From Rhodococcus xishaensis (lineage in GTDB: Bacteria > Actinomycetota > Actinomycetes > Mycobacteriales > Mycobacteriaceae): a stretch of DNA of 64,000 bases. The stretch spans positions 558,001-622,000 of the forward strand of contig NZ_RKLO01000002.1 in the NCBI RefSeq assembly GCF_004011825.1, read 5' to 3'. Positions within the stretch are counted from its first letter, which is position 1, and each line of letters starts with the position of its first letter. Shown here in pieces: positions 1-28,179 of this stretch. The translations under genes were made by a program, and so were the position numbers. The notes under the pieces are model-generated. The model made no database searches. It was not told the DNA's origin and worked only from the letters and a program-made list of their open reading frames with translations.

Positions 1-21149
<21,149 letters not shown>

Positions 21150-21289
21150 CTCAGCGGAACGCCGAAAAGGTGCATGTCACACGAAATTCGGCAACGCGAC
21201 GGGTGGCGACCGATCCTCAGCGGGAAGAGCGTGCCAGGGTCTAGCGTCGAATCAGGGACTGCCGACCCTCTCACGGTTTGGAGAGCTCC

Positions 21290-21733
21290 ATGAAACTGCT
21301 CAGGGCTTCCGCTGCGTCCGTTCTCCTCGTCGTCTCACTCGGGATCGCCGCCGGTACCGCCCAAGCCGCGCCGACGCCAGGCGCCGGGCAGGTCGGCTAC
21401 TCGACCGACTCCGCCGTCACCGGCACGGAACTGACACCGGCCCCGACCTCGACAGGGAATCCTCTCGATCACCCCGTGGTGGACAAGCAGACTGCGCAGG
21501 ACAACCTGATGCGCGAGATCGAAATCGGCTGGGCGAACGGTGGCGCGACGTCGGCCCTGATCGGGACGGTCATCGGTTTCGCGGTCGGCTGCATCTCCAT
21601 CTTCCCGGCGTTCATCGTCGGCTGCGCCGTCGGCGCGGGAGTCGGTGCCGCGATCGGTGCCGTGAACGGAATCACGGCCGCCAACCCCAACGCCGAGCCC
21701 GCGTTCTACGAATGGCTCAACGCCGCACCCTGA
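21290..21733 (+). CDS. Small secreted glycine-zipper protein of unknown function
   Basis: 147-residue product. The ATG at 21290 is preceded by GGAGAG; an upstream in-frame TTG at 21278 is less likely. Residues 1-27 form a classical Sec signal peptide ending AQA-AP. A Pro/Thr-rich linker follows, then at about 85-130 a hydrophobic stretch rich in Gly and Ala with GxxxG spacing and two Cys (GCIS, VGCAVGAG), which is a glycine-zipper membrane segment. The C-terminus is polar (EPAFYEWLNAAP). I do not recognise a named family. It sits 140 bp after the NRPS stop and convergent to the N-oxygenase gene, so a cluster role (export, self-protection) is possible, but such small secreted proteins are also common as unrelated genes in nocardioform actinomycetes. 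Confidence 0.8.
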   Translation: MKLLRASAASVLLVVSLGIAAGTAQAAPTPGAGQVGYSTDSAVTGTELTPAPTSTGNPLDHPVVDKQTAQDNLMREIEIGWANGGATSALIGTVIGFAVGCISIFPAFIVGCAVGAGVGAAIGAVNGITAANPNAEPAFYEWLNAAP

Positions 21734-21781
21734 CACTGAAGTGTGACGGCCCGGCACGATCGGTGCGAGGTACCCTGCGGG

Positions 21782-22777
21782 TCACCACTCGTAGGGAACC
21801 TCGTCGCGCACACCGAGGTCGTCGCACAGCCGTCGGATCGCACTGCAGTCCTGGACCAGCTTCCGACGATCGGAGTCGTGCGCGGCGTCGGACACCATCT
21901 CGTCACCGTGGCGGACGCCCTCGGCCTCCATCACGGCCGACCATGTCCGGTAGTCGTTGGACTCGAACGCCTGGAGTCCGGCGGCGAATCCCGACAACAG
22001 CATCCGTCGGTCGTCGGTCCCTAGATGCTCGTACACGATCTTCAACAGTTCGCAGGTGATCGATGAGTGGCAGGACTCGTCGCGCCGATGGAGCTTGACC
22101 GTGGCCCGGTTGACCGGCTGGAGGTCGTCGTCATCGGTCATCAAACCCAGATACGAGCTGATCGACGTCTCGGCCACCGTCGTGTAGGCCAGGCTCACGA
22201 GCGCCGACTCTCGTGGGCTCTCGGCGCCGGCGACGGCCGCGTGATGGTGTCGGACGGTCGGGCCGTACGGTAGACGGCTCTCGGGCAGATGCCACCCGCG
22301 CCGACGGCGGGTGAGCGCGCTCGCGTTCAGGTGCATCAACGTGTGGTACTGCTCGTCGACCATCGCCTGCAGCGTCGCCACCGTCAGGACGTCGCCGAGG
22401 CCGGTGCCGAACGCATCCTGCGACAGCAACCGGAATCCCGGGTTGACGACGTATTGCTCGACATCCATCACGTTCTTGTTGTAGGCGATCCACGCCCAGG
22501 CCAGGATCCGGCGGCGGGTAGGTTCGTCGAGTCGCCGGAAGCGGTCGTCGTCGTGGAACGGGATCAGCTGTATCGGATAGTCGTCCTTGTCGGCGTCGAA
22601 CAGCCCGTCGATGTCCGGTTCCGGGCGCTTGACGGTGGCCCGGTGCGGCCAACTGTCAGCGAGTGTGCTGATAATCGCGCTCTCGACCGGGTCGGACGGA
22701 TCGAACGGGGGCAGGGACGGCAGGCGCAGCAGCGTTTCGTGGTCGGCGGCCGCGTCGCCGAATGGATTGTCGGTCAC
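21782..22777 (-). CDS. AurF/CmlI-like di-iron arylamine N-oxygenase
   Basis: 331-residue non-haem di-iron monooxygenase of the p-aminobenzoate N-oxygenase family, which oxidises aryl amines through hydroxylamine and nitroso to nitro groups. All the expected metal ligands can be read in order: Glu in DVEQYV, Glu and His in DEQYH, Glu in VAETS, and His, Glu, His in HRRDESCH, matching the spacing His-x3-Glu-x2-His seen in AurF. The GTG at 22777 overlaps the upstream papC stop (GTGA) and has a strong GGAGGGAGGA Shine-Dalgarno; longer in-frame starts would lie inside papC. As the last gene of the papB-papA-papC operon, its likely substrate is p-aminophenylalanine, a derivative, or the carrier-bound or released peptide. 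In chloramphenicol and obafluorin biosynthesis the equivalent enzyme works with the same PapABC set. The exact substrate and final oxidation state are inferred. Confidence 0.92.
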   Translation of the reverse strand: MTDNPFGDAAADHETLLRLPSLPPFDPSDPVESAIISTLADSWPHRATVKRPEPDIDGLFDADKDDYPIQLIPFHDDDRFRRLDEPTRRRILAWAWIAYNKNVMDVEQYVVNPGFRLLSQDAFGTGLGDVLTVATLQAMVDEQYHTLMHLNASALTRRRRGWHLPESRLPYGPTVRHHHAAVAGAESPRESALVSLAYTTVAETSISSYLGLMTDDDDLQPVNRATVKLHRRDESCHSSITCELLKIVYEHLGTDDRRMLLSGFAAGLQAFESNDYRTWSAVMEAEGVRHGDEMVSDAAHDSDRRKLVQDCSAIRRLCDDLGVRDEVPYEW

Positions 22778-23691
22778 GGCGGTCCTCCCTCCGTCGGATC
22801 CTCCCGCAGCTGCCCGAAGATCTCGGCGCACGTCTCCCGGTAGCGCTCCACCCGGTCGCCGAGCGGCCGGACGGCGTCGGCCATGAGGGTCGCGAACGTC
22901 TGCTCGTCACCGTGCTCGACGGTCTCGGACAGCCGAGCAAGTCCTGCCGCCAACGCCTTCCGAGCGTCAGCGGCGCCTGGATTGCCCGCCTGAATGTCAT
23001 GGTAGACCTCGGGAAGACCCGAGGCGATGCGGGAGAGCAGTGCCGACAGGACCGTGTGCGGAGGGGGAGCGGTCGCCGCCAAGACGTCGGGGTTGGTTCC
23101 CGATTCGGCCAGGGCCAGCCCGAAGGCCAGTATCGCGGCGTGGGTCAGTGCCTGTGTGGCCGCGCTGACCCGATCGTGTTCGGCGGCGTCGAGACGCACG
23201 ATCCGCCCGCCCCACCCGACGACCTCGCCGAGGAATCGTTCGACCGCCGGCCCGCCTTGGTGGGTGACCGTAGCCACCGGCCGCCCGGCCATCCCGAGCG
23301 GGGGCGCGAACATCGGGTTGATCCCCACCGCGGGACGCTTCACGGGGCTGTCGCACACCGCCCGGTGGATGCGGGTCTTCACCGACAGTGTCTCCACCAG
23401 CAGCGCACCACGCCGCATGATGTGGTCGAGAACGGGCACCGCGGCGAGCGCCACGGCCTCAGGGACCGCGAGGACGACGGTGTCGGCGGCGGCGAGGGCC
23501 GCACGCATCTGCGCGGAGGGAGTGACGACATCGCCTGCCAGCACCGCGCGACCGTCTACTGGGCCGATCCGGTCGATCACCGTGACCGTGTCGCCGCCCG
23601 ACCGCGCCAGGTCCACCAGCATCGCGCCGACCGCACCCGCCCCGCCGACGACCACCATCGCGTCGGTGACCGGGTCCGCTCGTGCTGTCAC
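22774..23691 (-). CDS. papC: 4-amino-4-deoxyprephenate dehydrogenase (PapC)
   Basis: 305-residue TyrA-type dehydrogenase. The N-terminal NAD-binding motif VGGAGAVG (residues ~15-22) is clear. The prephenate-dehydrogenase signature appears as NPMFAP in place of the usual HPMFGP, and the segment ETLSVKT fits the family's nucleotide-binding half. In this operon the expected reaction is oxidative decarboxylation of 4-amino-4-deoxyprephenate to 4-aminophenylpyruvate, which a general aminotransferase would convert to L-p-aminophenylalanine. No aminotransferase gene is present in the window. The GTG start overlaps the papA stop by four bases (GTGA), and its own stop overlaps the next start in the same way, so translation is coupled. 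Arogenate/prephenate dehydrogenase for tyrosine is the alternative; the papA-papB context argues against it. Confidence 0.88.
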   Translation of the reverse strand: MTARADPVTDAMVVVGGAGAVGAMLVDLARSGGDTVTVIDRIGPVDGRAVLAGDVVTPSAQMRAALAAADTVVLAVPEAVALAAVPVLDHIMRRGALLVETLSVKTRIHRAVCDSPVKRPAVGINPMFAPPLGMAGRPVATVTHQGGPAVERFLGEVVGWGGRIVRLDAAEHDRVSAATQALTHAAILAFGLALAESGTNPDVLAATAPPPHTVLSALLSRIASGLPEVYHDIQAGNPGAADARKALAAGLARLSETVEHGDEQTFATLMADAVRPLGDRVERYRETCAEIFGQLREDPTEGGPP

Positions 23692-26039
23692 CGATCACCG
23701 TCCCTAGCCGAAACCTCGCCCACGACCTGGTCGTTCGAGGTCACCGGAGCTCCGTCGGTCGAGGCCGCCCCAGCCCCGTCGTTCGAGGTCACCGGAGCTC
23801 CGTCGGTCGAGGCCGCCCCGGCCCCGTCGTTCGAGGTCACCGGAACTCCGTCCGGCGAGGTCACCGGAGCTCCGTCCGGCGAGGTCACCGGAGCTCCGTC
23901 GGTCGAGGCCGCCCCAGCCCCGTCGTTAGAGGCCGCCCCAGCCCCGTCGTTCGAGGTCGCCGCGACGCCGTCGCTGGAGGTCACCGAGAGGCAGCGCCGC
24001 ATCGTGACGGCCTTGACCATCGTCTCCTCGAGTTCCTCCTCCGGGTCGGACAGGGCCACGATCGCGCCACCGACCCCGAACGTCACTTGGTCCTCCGTCG
24101 CGACCATCGTGCGGATGACGATCGAGAAATCGGCGGTGCCGTTGATCGAGAAATACCCGATGGCACCGGAGTACACGCCCCGGGGCCCCTCCTCGAGCTT
24201 GTCGATGATCTCCATCGTCCGCAGCTTCGGCGCACCGGTCATCGAACCGCCGGGAAATGCGGCACGCACGCAGTCGACGGTGGAGACGTCGTCGCGTAGG
24301 GTTCCGCGCACTGTCGAGACCAGTTGATGAACCGGTGCGTACGTCTCGACGTCGAACAGCTTGGGGACGTGCACCGAGCCCGGCACGCAGACGCGCGACA
24401 GGTCGTTGCGGACCAGATCGACGATCATCAGGTTCTCCGCGCGGTCCTTCTCGCTATCGAGCAGATCCTGGCGCAGCGCCTCGTCCTCGGCGGGCCTCGA
24501 GTGCCGCGGACGGGTGCCCTTGATCGGCTTGGATTCGACTACACGGTCAGCACTGATCCGCAGGAAGCGCTCGGGCGACGCACTGAGCACGGACAACCCC
24601 GAGAACTTCAGCAACGCGCTGTACGGGGTGGGGCTGATCTCGCGCAGCGTCTCGTAACTGCGCACAGGATCGATCGTCCGGTCGACCGTCGCCGCGTTCG
24701 TCAGGCACACTTCGTAGGACTCGCCCGAGCGGATCTCCTCGAGGCACTGCCCGATGAGCGCGAGGTATTCGTCGTTGCTGTGGCGGAGTCGGGGTTTGGT
24801 GTCGTCCTCGAGTTTCACCAGGGGGTGCGGTGGCGGTGATTCCACGGCCTCATCGAGTTCGTGGATCCGGGCCTCGATGTGCGCGAACCATTCCGGCACT
24901 CGAGGATCGTCCGGGTCCTCGCTCAACGCCAGCAGGTAGCAGGTTCCTGCCACGTGGTCGATCACCACTGCGCGGTCGGCGAACACGAAGGCCGCGTCAG
25001 AGGTTGGTGATGTGTGAACCAACTGGCTACCGACGTCGGCCTTGAGTTCGTATCCGAGGTATCCGATGTAACCGAGGCCGAATGCGAACGGCAGTTCCGG
25101 TGACGGGGCAACCGCCCGCTCCTTCAGCTGTTCGTCGATGTACTCGAAGATCCGCTGGTGAATCCGCTCGGCTGGGCGACCCGCACGGCGGACGCACACG
25201 CTGGTCTCGGCGACTCTGTACGTGATGGACTCCGCCAGCGGCCCGGAGCAGTCGCCCATCACCGAGAAGCGAGACTCTGGTTCGATCGCGGCGCTACCGT
25301 CCAGCCAGAAGCTGTCCGGACCGTCGGCGAACAGGTGTCCGTAGACCGATGCCGGATCGACCGCACGGTCGATGCGCCTGCTGTGCACGACATACTTCGG
25401 CCTCCCACCCTGACTGTCCGATGACTGCCGGGCAGGTTCGGGGCGTGTGGTCGGGCCGGAACGTGTCGGTGTCAGATCCCGGAAGTTGCCGAGCAACTCC
25501 CGACCGTACTGCGTGCAGATCGACTCGGGATGGAACTGAACGCCCCACAACGGGTGCCGACGATGTTTCGCGGCCATGAGGAGCCCGTCGTCGGTCCATG
25601 CCTGGGCCTCGAGCTCAGGCGGAACATCCTCGACGATCAGGGAGTGATAGCGCACCGCCCGGAACGGCGACGGAATCCCTGAAAAAATCCCGGTCCCGAT
25701 GTGGTGGATATCCGACAGCCTCCCGTGCATCGGCACCGGGGCCAAGCCCACAAAGCTGCCGAACAAGTGACACAGCCCCTGATGTCCTAGACACACCCCG
25801 AGCACCGGGATCTGCCGGTTCGCGATCGCCCGCGCACTGATCCCGAAGTCGCGCTTGCGGTCCGGTCGGCCCGGACCGGGGGAGATGACGATGTTGTCGA
25901 ACTCGTCCAGGGGCACCGACGCCCAGTCGGTGTCGTTCTTCACGACCACCGGCGGACGACCGTTCACCTCCGACAACAGGCTGTACAGGTTGTAGGTGAA
26001 TGAGTCGTAGTTGTCGATCAACAGTGTTCGGGTCGACAT
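23688..26039 (-). CDS. papA: 4-amino-4-deoxychorismate synthase, fused PabA-PabB (PapA)
   Basis: 783-residue fusion. Residues 1-~190 are a class I glutamine amidotransferase: catalytic Cys83 in GVCLGHQ and His/Glu in QFHPES. The chorismate-binding domain follows, with SKPIKGTRPR and GGSMTGAPK. The Lys of PIKGT is typical of aminodeoxychorismate synthases; anthranilate synthases have Ala there, so this is not TrpEG. It converts chorismate plus glutamine to 4-amino-4-deoxychorismate. No lyase (PabC) is adjacent; the product instead meets a mutase and dehydrogenase, as in chloramphenicol and pristinamycin precursor pathways. Residues 688-767 are an odd low-complexity tail of ten octapeptide repeats (S-x-D-G-x-x-x-T/A) after the catalytic domain ends at about RRCLSV. 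ATG start at 26039, six bases after the papB stop. Confidence 0.95.
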   Translation of the reverse strand: MSTRTLLIDNYDSFTYNLYSLLSEVNGRPPVVVKNDTDWASVPLDEFDNIVISPGPGRPDRKRDFGISARAIANRQIPVLGVCLGHQGLCHLFGSFVGLAPVPMHGRLSDIHHIGTGIFSGIPSPFRAVRYHSLIVEDVPPELEAQAWTDDGLLMAAKHRRHPLWGVQFHPESICTQYGRELLGNFRDLTPTRSGPTTRPEPARQSSDSQGGRPKYVVHSRRIDRAVDPASVYGHLFADGPDSFWLDGSAAIEPESRFSVMGDCSGPLAESITYRVAETSVCVRRAGRPAERIHQRIFEYIDEQLKERAVAPSPELPFAFGLGYIGYLGYELKADVGSQLVHTSPTSDAAFVFADRAVVIDHVAGTCYLLALSEDPDDPRVPEWFAHIEARIHELDEAVESPPPHPLVKLEDDTKPRLRHSNDEYLALIGQCLEEIRSGESYEVCLTNAATVDRTIDPVRSYETLREISPTPYSALLKFSGLSVLSASPERFLRISADRVVESKPIKGTRPRHSRPAEDEALRQDLLDSEKDRAENLMIVDLVRNDLSRVCVPGSVHVPKLFDVETYAPVHQLVSTVRGTLRDDVSTVDCVRAAFPGGSMTGAPKLRTMEIIDKLEEGPRGVYSGAIGYFSINGTADFSIVIRTMVATEDQVTFGVGGAIVALSDPEEELEETMVKAVTMRRCLSVTSSDGVAATSNDGAGAASNDGAGAASTDGAPVTSPDGAPVTSPDGVPVTSNDGAGAASTDGAPVTSNDGAGAASTDGAPVTSNDQVVGEVSARDGDR
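23739..23978 (-). repeat. Ten tandem 24-bp repeats encoding the octapeptide tail of PapA
   Basis: Exactly 240 bp that read as ten 8-residue units in frame: SSDGVAAT, SNDGAGAA twice, STDGAPVT, SPDGAPVT, SPDGVPVT, then SNDGAGAA and STDGAPVT alternating twice. Some stretches repeat as a 48-bp double unit with one or no mismatches, which indicates recent slippage or unequal exchange. It is coding, in frame, and lies after the last conserved catalytic segment. Confidence 0.95.
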
Positions 26040-26045
26040 GAGCTA

Positions 26046-26417
26046 TCAGCCCGGTGTTCGCGAGGGGCCACCGTTCGACCCGATGATGGCGTCCTCGATC
26101 CGACACGTCTCGCTGATCACCACGTTGTACAGCTCTCGCAGGAAATCTGCCGACAACCCGTTCTCACGGGCGTACTGCTCTGCGCGGGCGTGGACCAGGC
26201 CCACTCGCTGCGGCTGCATCATGGGGATGCGTTGACCTCGCTTGAACTCCGCGATCCGAACACACACATCGATGCGGGCCCGGATGTCCTCGAGCAGTCG
26301 TGCGTCGATCACGTCCAGTTCGGACCGCAAGTGCGCAAGACTCGGCTGGTCAGCCGGATCGGTTTCCGCGGCGAGTCCTGCGGTATCGGCCCTTGTGGGG
26401 CCCTTGGTGTCGTCCAT
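26046..26417 (-). CDS. papB: 4-amino-4-deoxychorismate mutase, AroQ-type (PapB)
   Basis: 123-residue all-helical chorismate-mutase-family protein. Recognisable features are LRSELDVIDARLL (helix 1 with the conserved Arg), RIAEFKR, IPMMQPQR and the C-terminal SETCRIEDAI. PapB enzymes rearrange 4-amino-4-deoxychorismate to 4-amino-4-deoxyprephenate. First gene of the papB-papA-papC-N-oxygenase operon. Start is uncertain: ATG at 26417 has a GAGGTGG-like site just upstream, while an in-frame ATG at 26507 follows a good AAAGGA and would add 30 residues of low-complexity sequence. I prefer 26417 because family members begin about 15-30 residues before the LRSELD helix. The ordinary metabolic chorismate mutase is the alternative function, less likely beside PapA and PapC. 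Confidence 0.87.
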   Translation of the reverse strand: MDDTKGPTRADTAGLAAETDPADQPSLAHLRSELDVIDARLLEDIRARIDVCVRIAEFKRGQRIPMMQPQRVGLVHARAEQYARENGLSADFLRELYNVVISETCRIEDAIIGSNGGPSRTPG

Positions 26418-26826
26418 GCGCCACCTCGCCTTATATCTTCCGGATCGGCTCGGCACGTCCGTCCAACCCTGTGAACCGTCGCGCCGGCCGTGTCCGCCAA
26501 GCTGCATCAGTTCCTTTCATGATGTCACGGGTAAGTAGTCGTGGCGAATCCCTGGCGAATCCGGAAATCGGATACACGATGCTCGTAAAGTCCTAGTGAC
26601 AGACCGATTACGACCGGTGTCGATGTGTCCGGATTCAGTTGCGCCACAGCCGATCGTGAGGTAGGCGTAGTGAATCGCCCCGGGCAACGAAGACGTTCGC
26701 GCGAACGGGCCGAATGTCCTCGGCCAGCGCATTGTTTGAGTCGCTGTCCGGTCACATCCGGGTGGGCTCGGCACGAGAATGCGAGTTATTGCGCGCAATC
26801 GCATCGAATGCACCGTTCGACGTGAT

Positions 26827-26848
26827 CGCACGATTCGTGAATCGTGCG
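26827..26848. promoter_or_regulatory. Perfect 10-bp inverted repeat (2-nt centre), possible operator
   Basis: CGCACGATTC, GT, GAATCGTGCG: both arms are exactly complementary. It lies in the ~590-bp gene-free gap between papB and rbpA, about 410 bp upstream of papB and just downstream of the rbpA terminator. The short centre fits a protein-binding palindrome better than a transcription terminator. Apart from this palindrome and the terminator, I see no credible gene in 26418-27012. Confidence 0.5.
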
Positions 26849-26953
26849 GTCAGTGGAATGTCGACCAGCGGGATGTCACTGATGTACCTGAGGGGTAGCA
26901 GCGATTTTCACCGGCAGCTAACGCGTGCCCCGCGTCCCTCAGCGCGGAGACAG

Positions 26954-26989
26954 TTCGGCGCCGCCACGGGGGACCGTGGCGGCGCCGAA
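26954..26989 (-). terminator. Strong hairpin downstream of rbpA
   Basis: A perfect 16-bp stem (left arm TTCGGCGCCGCCACGG, four-base loop GGGA, exact complement on the right) begins 23 bases after the rbpA stop on the minus strand. There is no U-tract, as is usual for actinobacterial terminators. Confidence 0.8.
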
Positions 26990-27012
26990 CCTGAGAATCG
27001 AGCGGGCGGCTG

Positions 27013-27351
27013 TTACGCGCCGCGACGCTTGGCCTTGAGCAGGTCCAACCGCTCCTTGAGCAGTTCGTCGAGTTCCTCGATGGACCGACGCTCGAGCAGC
27101 ATGTCCCAGTGGGTGCGCGGCGGCTTGGCCTTCTTCGCCTCGGGCGCGCTGCCCTCGAGCAGGCTGCCCTCGAGGCCGTTCTTGCACAGCCAGGTGCCGG
27201 GGATCTCGGCGTCGTCGGCGAACGGGACGTCGAACTCCTCCCCGTTGTCACACCGATACCGGGCGATGCGGCGGGGAGCCAGGTCGTGGTCGCGATCGGT
27301 CTCGTAGCTCACCGCTCCGAGTCGACTGCCTCGAAGTACGCGATCTGCCAT
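27013..27351 (-). CDS. rbpA: RNA polymerase-binding protein RbpA
   Basis: 112 residues, nearly identical in layout to mycobacterial RbpA: MADRVLRGSRLGAVSYE at the N-terminus (core/basic tail region), a central zinc-ribbon-like RYRCDNGEEF...WLCKNGLEG, and the C-terminal sigma-interaction helices THWDMLLERRSIEELDELL. RbpA binds RNA polymerase and group 1/2 sigma factors and stabilises the open complex. ATG at 27351 has a GAGAGGA Shine-Dalgarno. Directly upstream are 2.6 copies of a 17-bp direct repeat that may be regulator sites. A strong hairpin follows the gene, so it is probably monocistronic. Confidence 0.98.
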   Translation of the reverse strand: MADRVLRGSRLGAVSYETDRDHDLAPRRIARYRCDNGEEFDVPFADDAEIPGTWLCKNGLEGSLLEGSAPEAKKAKPPRTHWDMLLERRSIEELDELLKERLDLLKAKRRGA

Positions 27352-27367
27352 GGTGTGTCCTCTCTTG

Positions 27368-27411
27368 GTTCGTCACCTATTGGTGTTCGTCACCTATTGG
27401 TGTTCGTCACC
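27368..27411. repeat. 17-bp direct repeats in the rbpA upstream region
   Basis: GTTCGTCACCTATTGGT occurs twice head to tail (27368-27384 and 27385-27401), and the first ten bases recur at 27402-27411. The three GTTCGTCACC cores are spaced exactly 17 bp and begin 17 bp upstream of the rbpA start codon, in the position of a 5' UTR or promoter. Confidence 0.85.
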
Positions 27412-27556
27412 GCGCCAGCTCGCCTGCGACGGCGCACCGAGCGTTCACAACCATCTACAACGTGCCGGAATCCGGATTCGTTCCCGGAACTGCCATGGAT
27501 GCGGCCGCACCATGGTACCGGGACGGACCCGGCTGCCCCGCGTATGGTGCTCAACC

Positions 27557-27889
27557 ATGACAGCTGCCTCCCGCAAGCCCGTGTCATGTTTGTGGTGCGG
27601 CCGGGAGCTCGCCCCGGCCGGGACGGGCCGCCGTCGTCGCTACTGCCGTCAGGCCTGCCGCCAGCGCGCATACGAACAACGCAACGCGGTGAAGGGAACC
27701 TCGATTCCGGCCGACGCCGTCGTCCTGACAGCGGACGCGGCCTCCGCATTGACGGACCGGATCTTCGAGCTGCGCTGCGCCGCCGAGGACGTCGCCAGCG
27801 CGGTCGCCGAGGACGCCGACCGTAGTGTGCTCACCGCGCTCGCCGATCGACTGGTCGCGCTGGCCCGCGACGCCGAGCGCTTCCGCTGA
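27557..27889 (+). CDS. Small zinc-ribbon protein, unknown function
   Basis: 110 residues. The N-terminal part, SCLWCGRELAPAGTGRRRRYCRQACRQRAYEQR, holds four Cys as CxxC and CxxxC flanked by many Arg, as in a small treble-clef or zinc-ribbon nucleic-acid-binding motif. The C-terminal half is predicted helical and acidic (residues ~50-110). The ATG at 27557 was chosen because the Cys motif begins a few residues later; the frame stays open upstream without sensible sequence. Divergent from rbpA with about 200 bp between them. Similar short proteins with this CWCG...RRYC pattern occur near rbpA in mycobacteria, but no function is known to me. Confidence 0.85.
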   Translation: MTAASRKPVSCLWCGRELAPAGTGRRRRYCRQACRQRAYEQRNAVKGTSIPADAVVLTADAASALTDRIFELRCAAEDVASAVAEDADRSVLTALADRLVALARDAERFR

Positions 27890-28003
27890 CCACGTTGTGT
27901 GAGCGGCCGCCACGTCCGTGAAGATCGAGAATCTCTACCACCGTGCCCCCGGCGGGGCTAGCGTGGACGACGAGAGGGTGGAGGCGACCGAGAGGAAGAG
28001 GCC

Positions 28004-28174
28004 ATGACCGCGTCCGCGCACCGTCCACACGATCCGTCTGATCACCCGCACGTCCACGGCAAGAACTGCGGACACGAGACGATTCAGCACGGTGACCACG
28101 TCGATTACCTTCACGACGGCCACCGGCATGCGGAGCACGAGGGGCACTACGACGAGCACGGCAAGGTCGACTGA
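28004..28174 (+). CDS. His-rich 56-residue peptide, probable metal-binding protein
   Basis: ATG at 28004 follows GAGGAAGAGG. The 56-residue product contains 15 His, with segments HPHVHGKNCGHE, HGDHVDYLHDGHRHAEHEGH and YDEHGK. This pattern is a known small actinobacterial family sometimes labelled zinc-transporter-related; binding of Zn or Ni is inferred from His content only. There is no signal peptide or membrane segment. It ends five bases before the TTG start of the next gene, so the two are probably cotranscribed. Confidence 0.85.
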   Translation: MTASAHRPHDPSDHPHVHGKNCGHETIQHGDHVDYLHDGHRHAEHEGHYDEHGKVD

Positions 28175-28179
28175 GGTCG

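Noticed and set aside
21782-22777. Ferritin-like or ribonucleotide-reductase-like di-iron protein
   Set aside because: Ligand spacing (E, ExxH, E, HxxxExxH) fits AurF/CmlI, and the operon supplies an aryl amine.
23739-23978. CRISPR array
   Set aside because: Repeats are contiguous, in frame and coding with no spacers. No CRISPR array was seen anywhere in the window.
23688-26039. Anthranilate synthase (TrpE-TrpG fusion)
   Set aside because: PIKGT Lys, no trp genes nearby, and adjacent 4-amino-4-deoxychorismate mutase and dehydrogenase genes.
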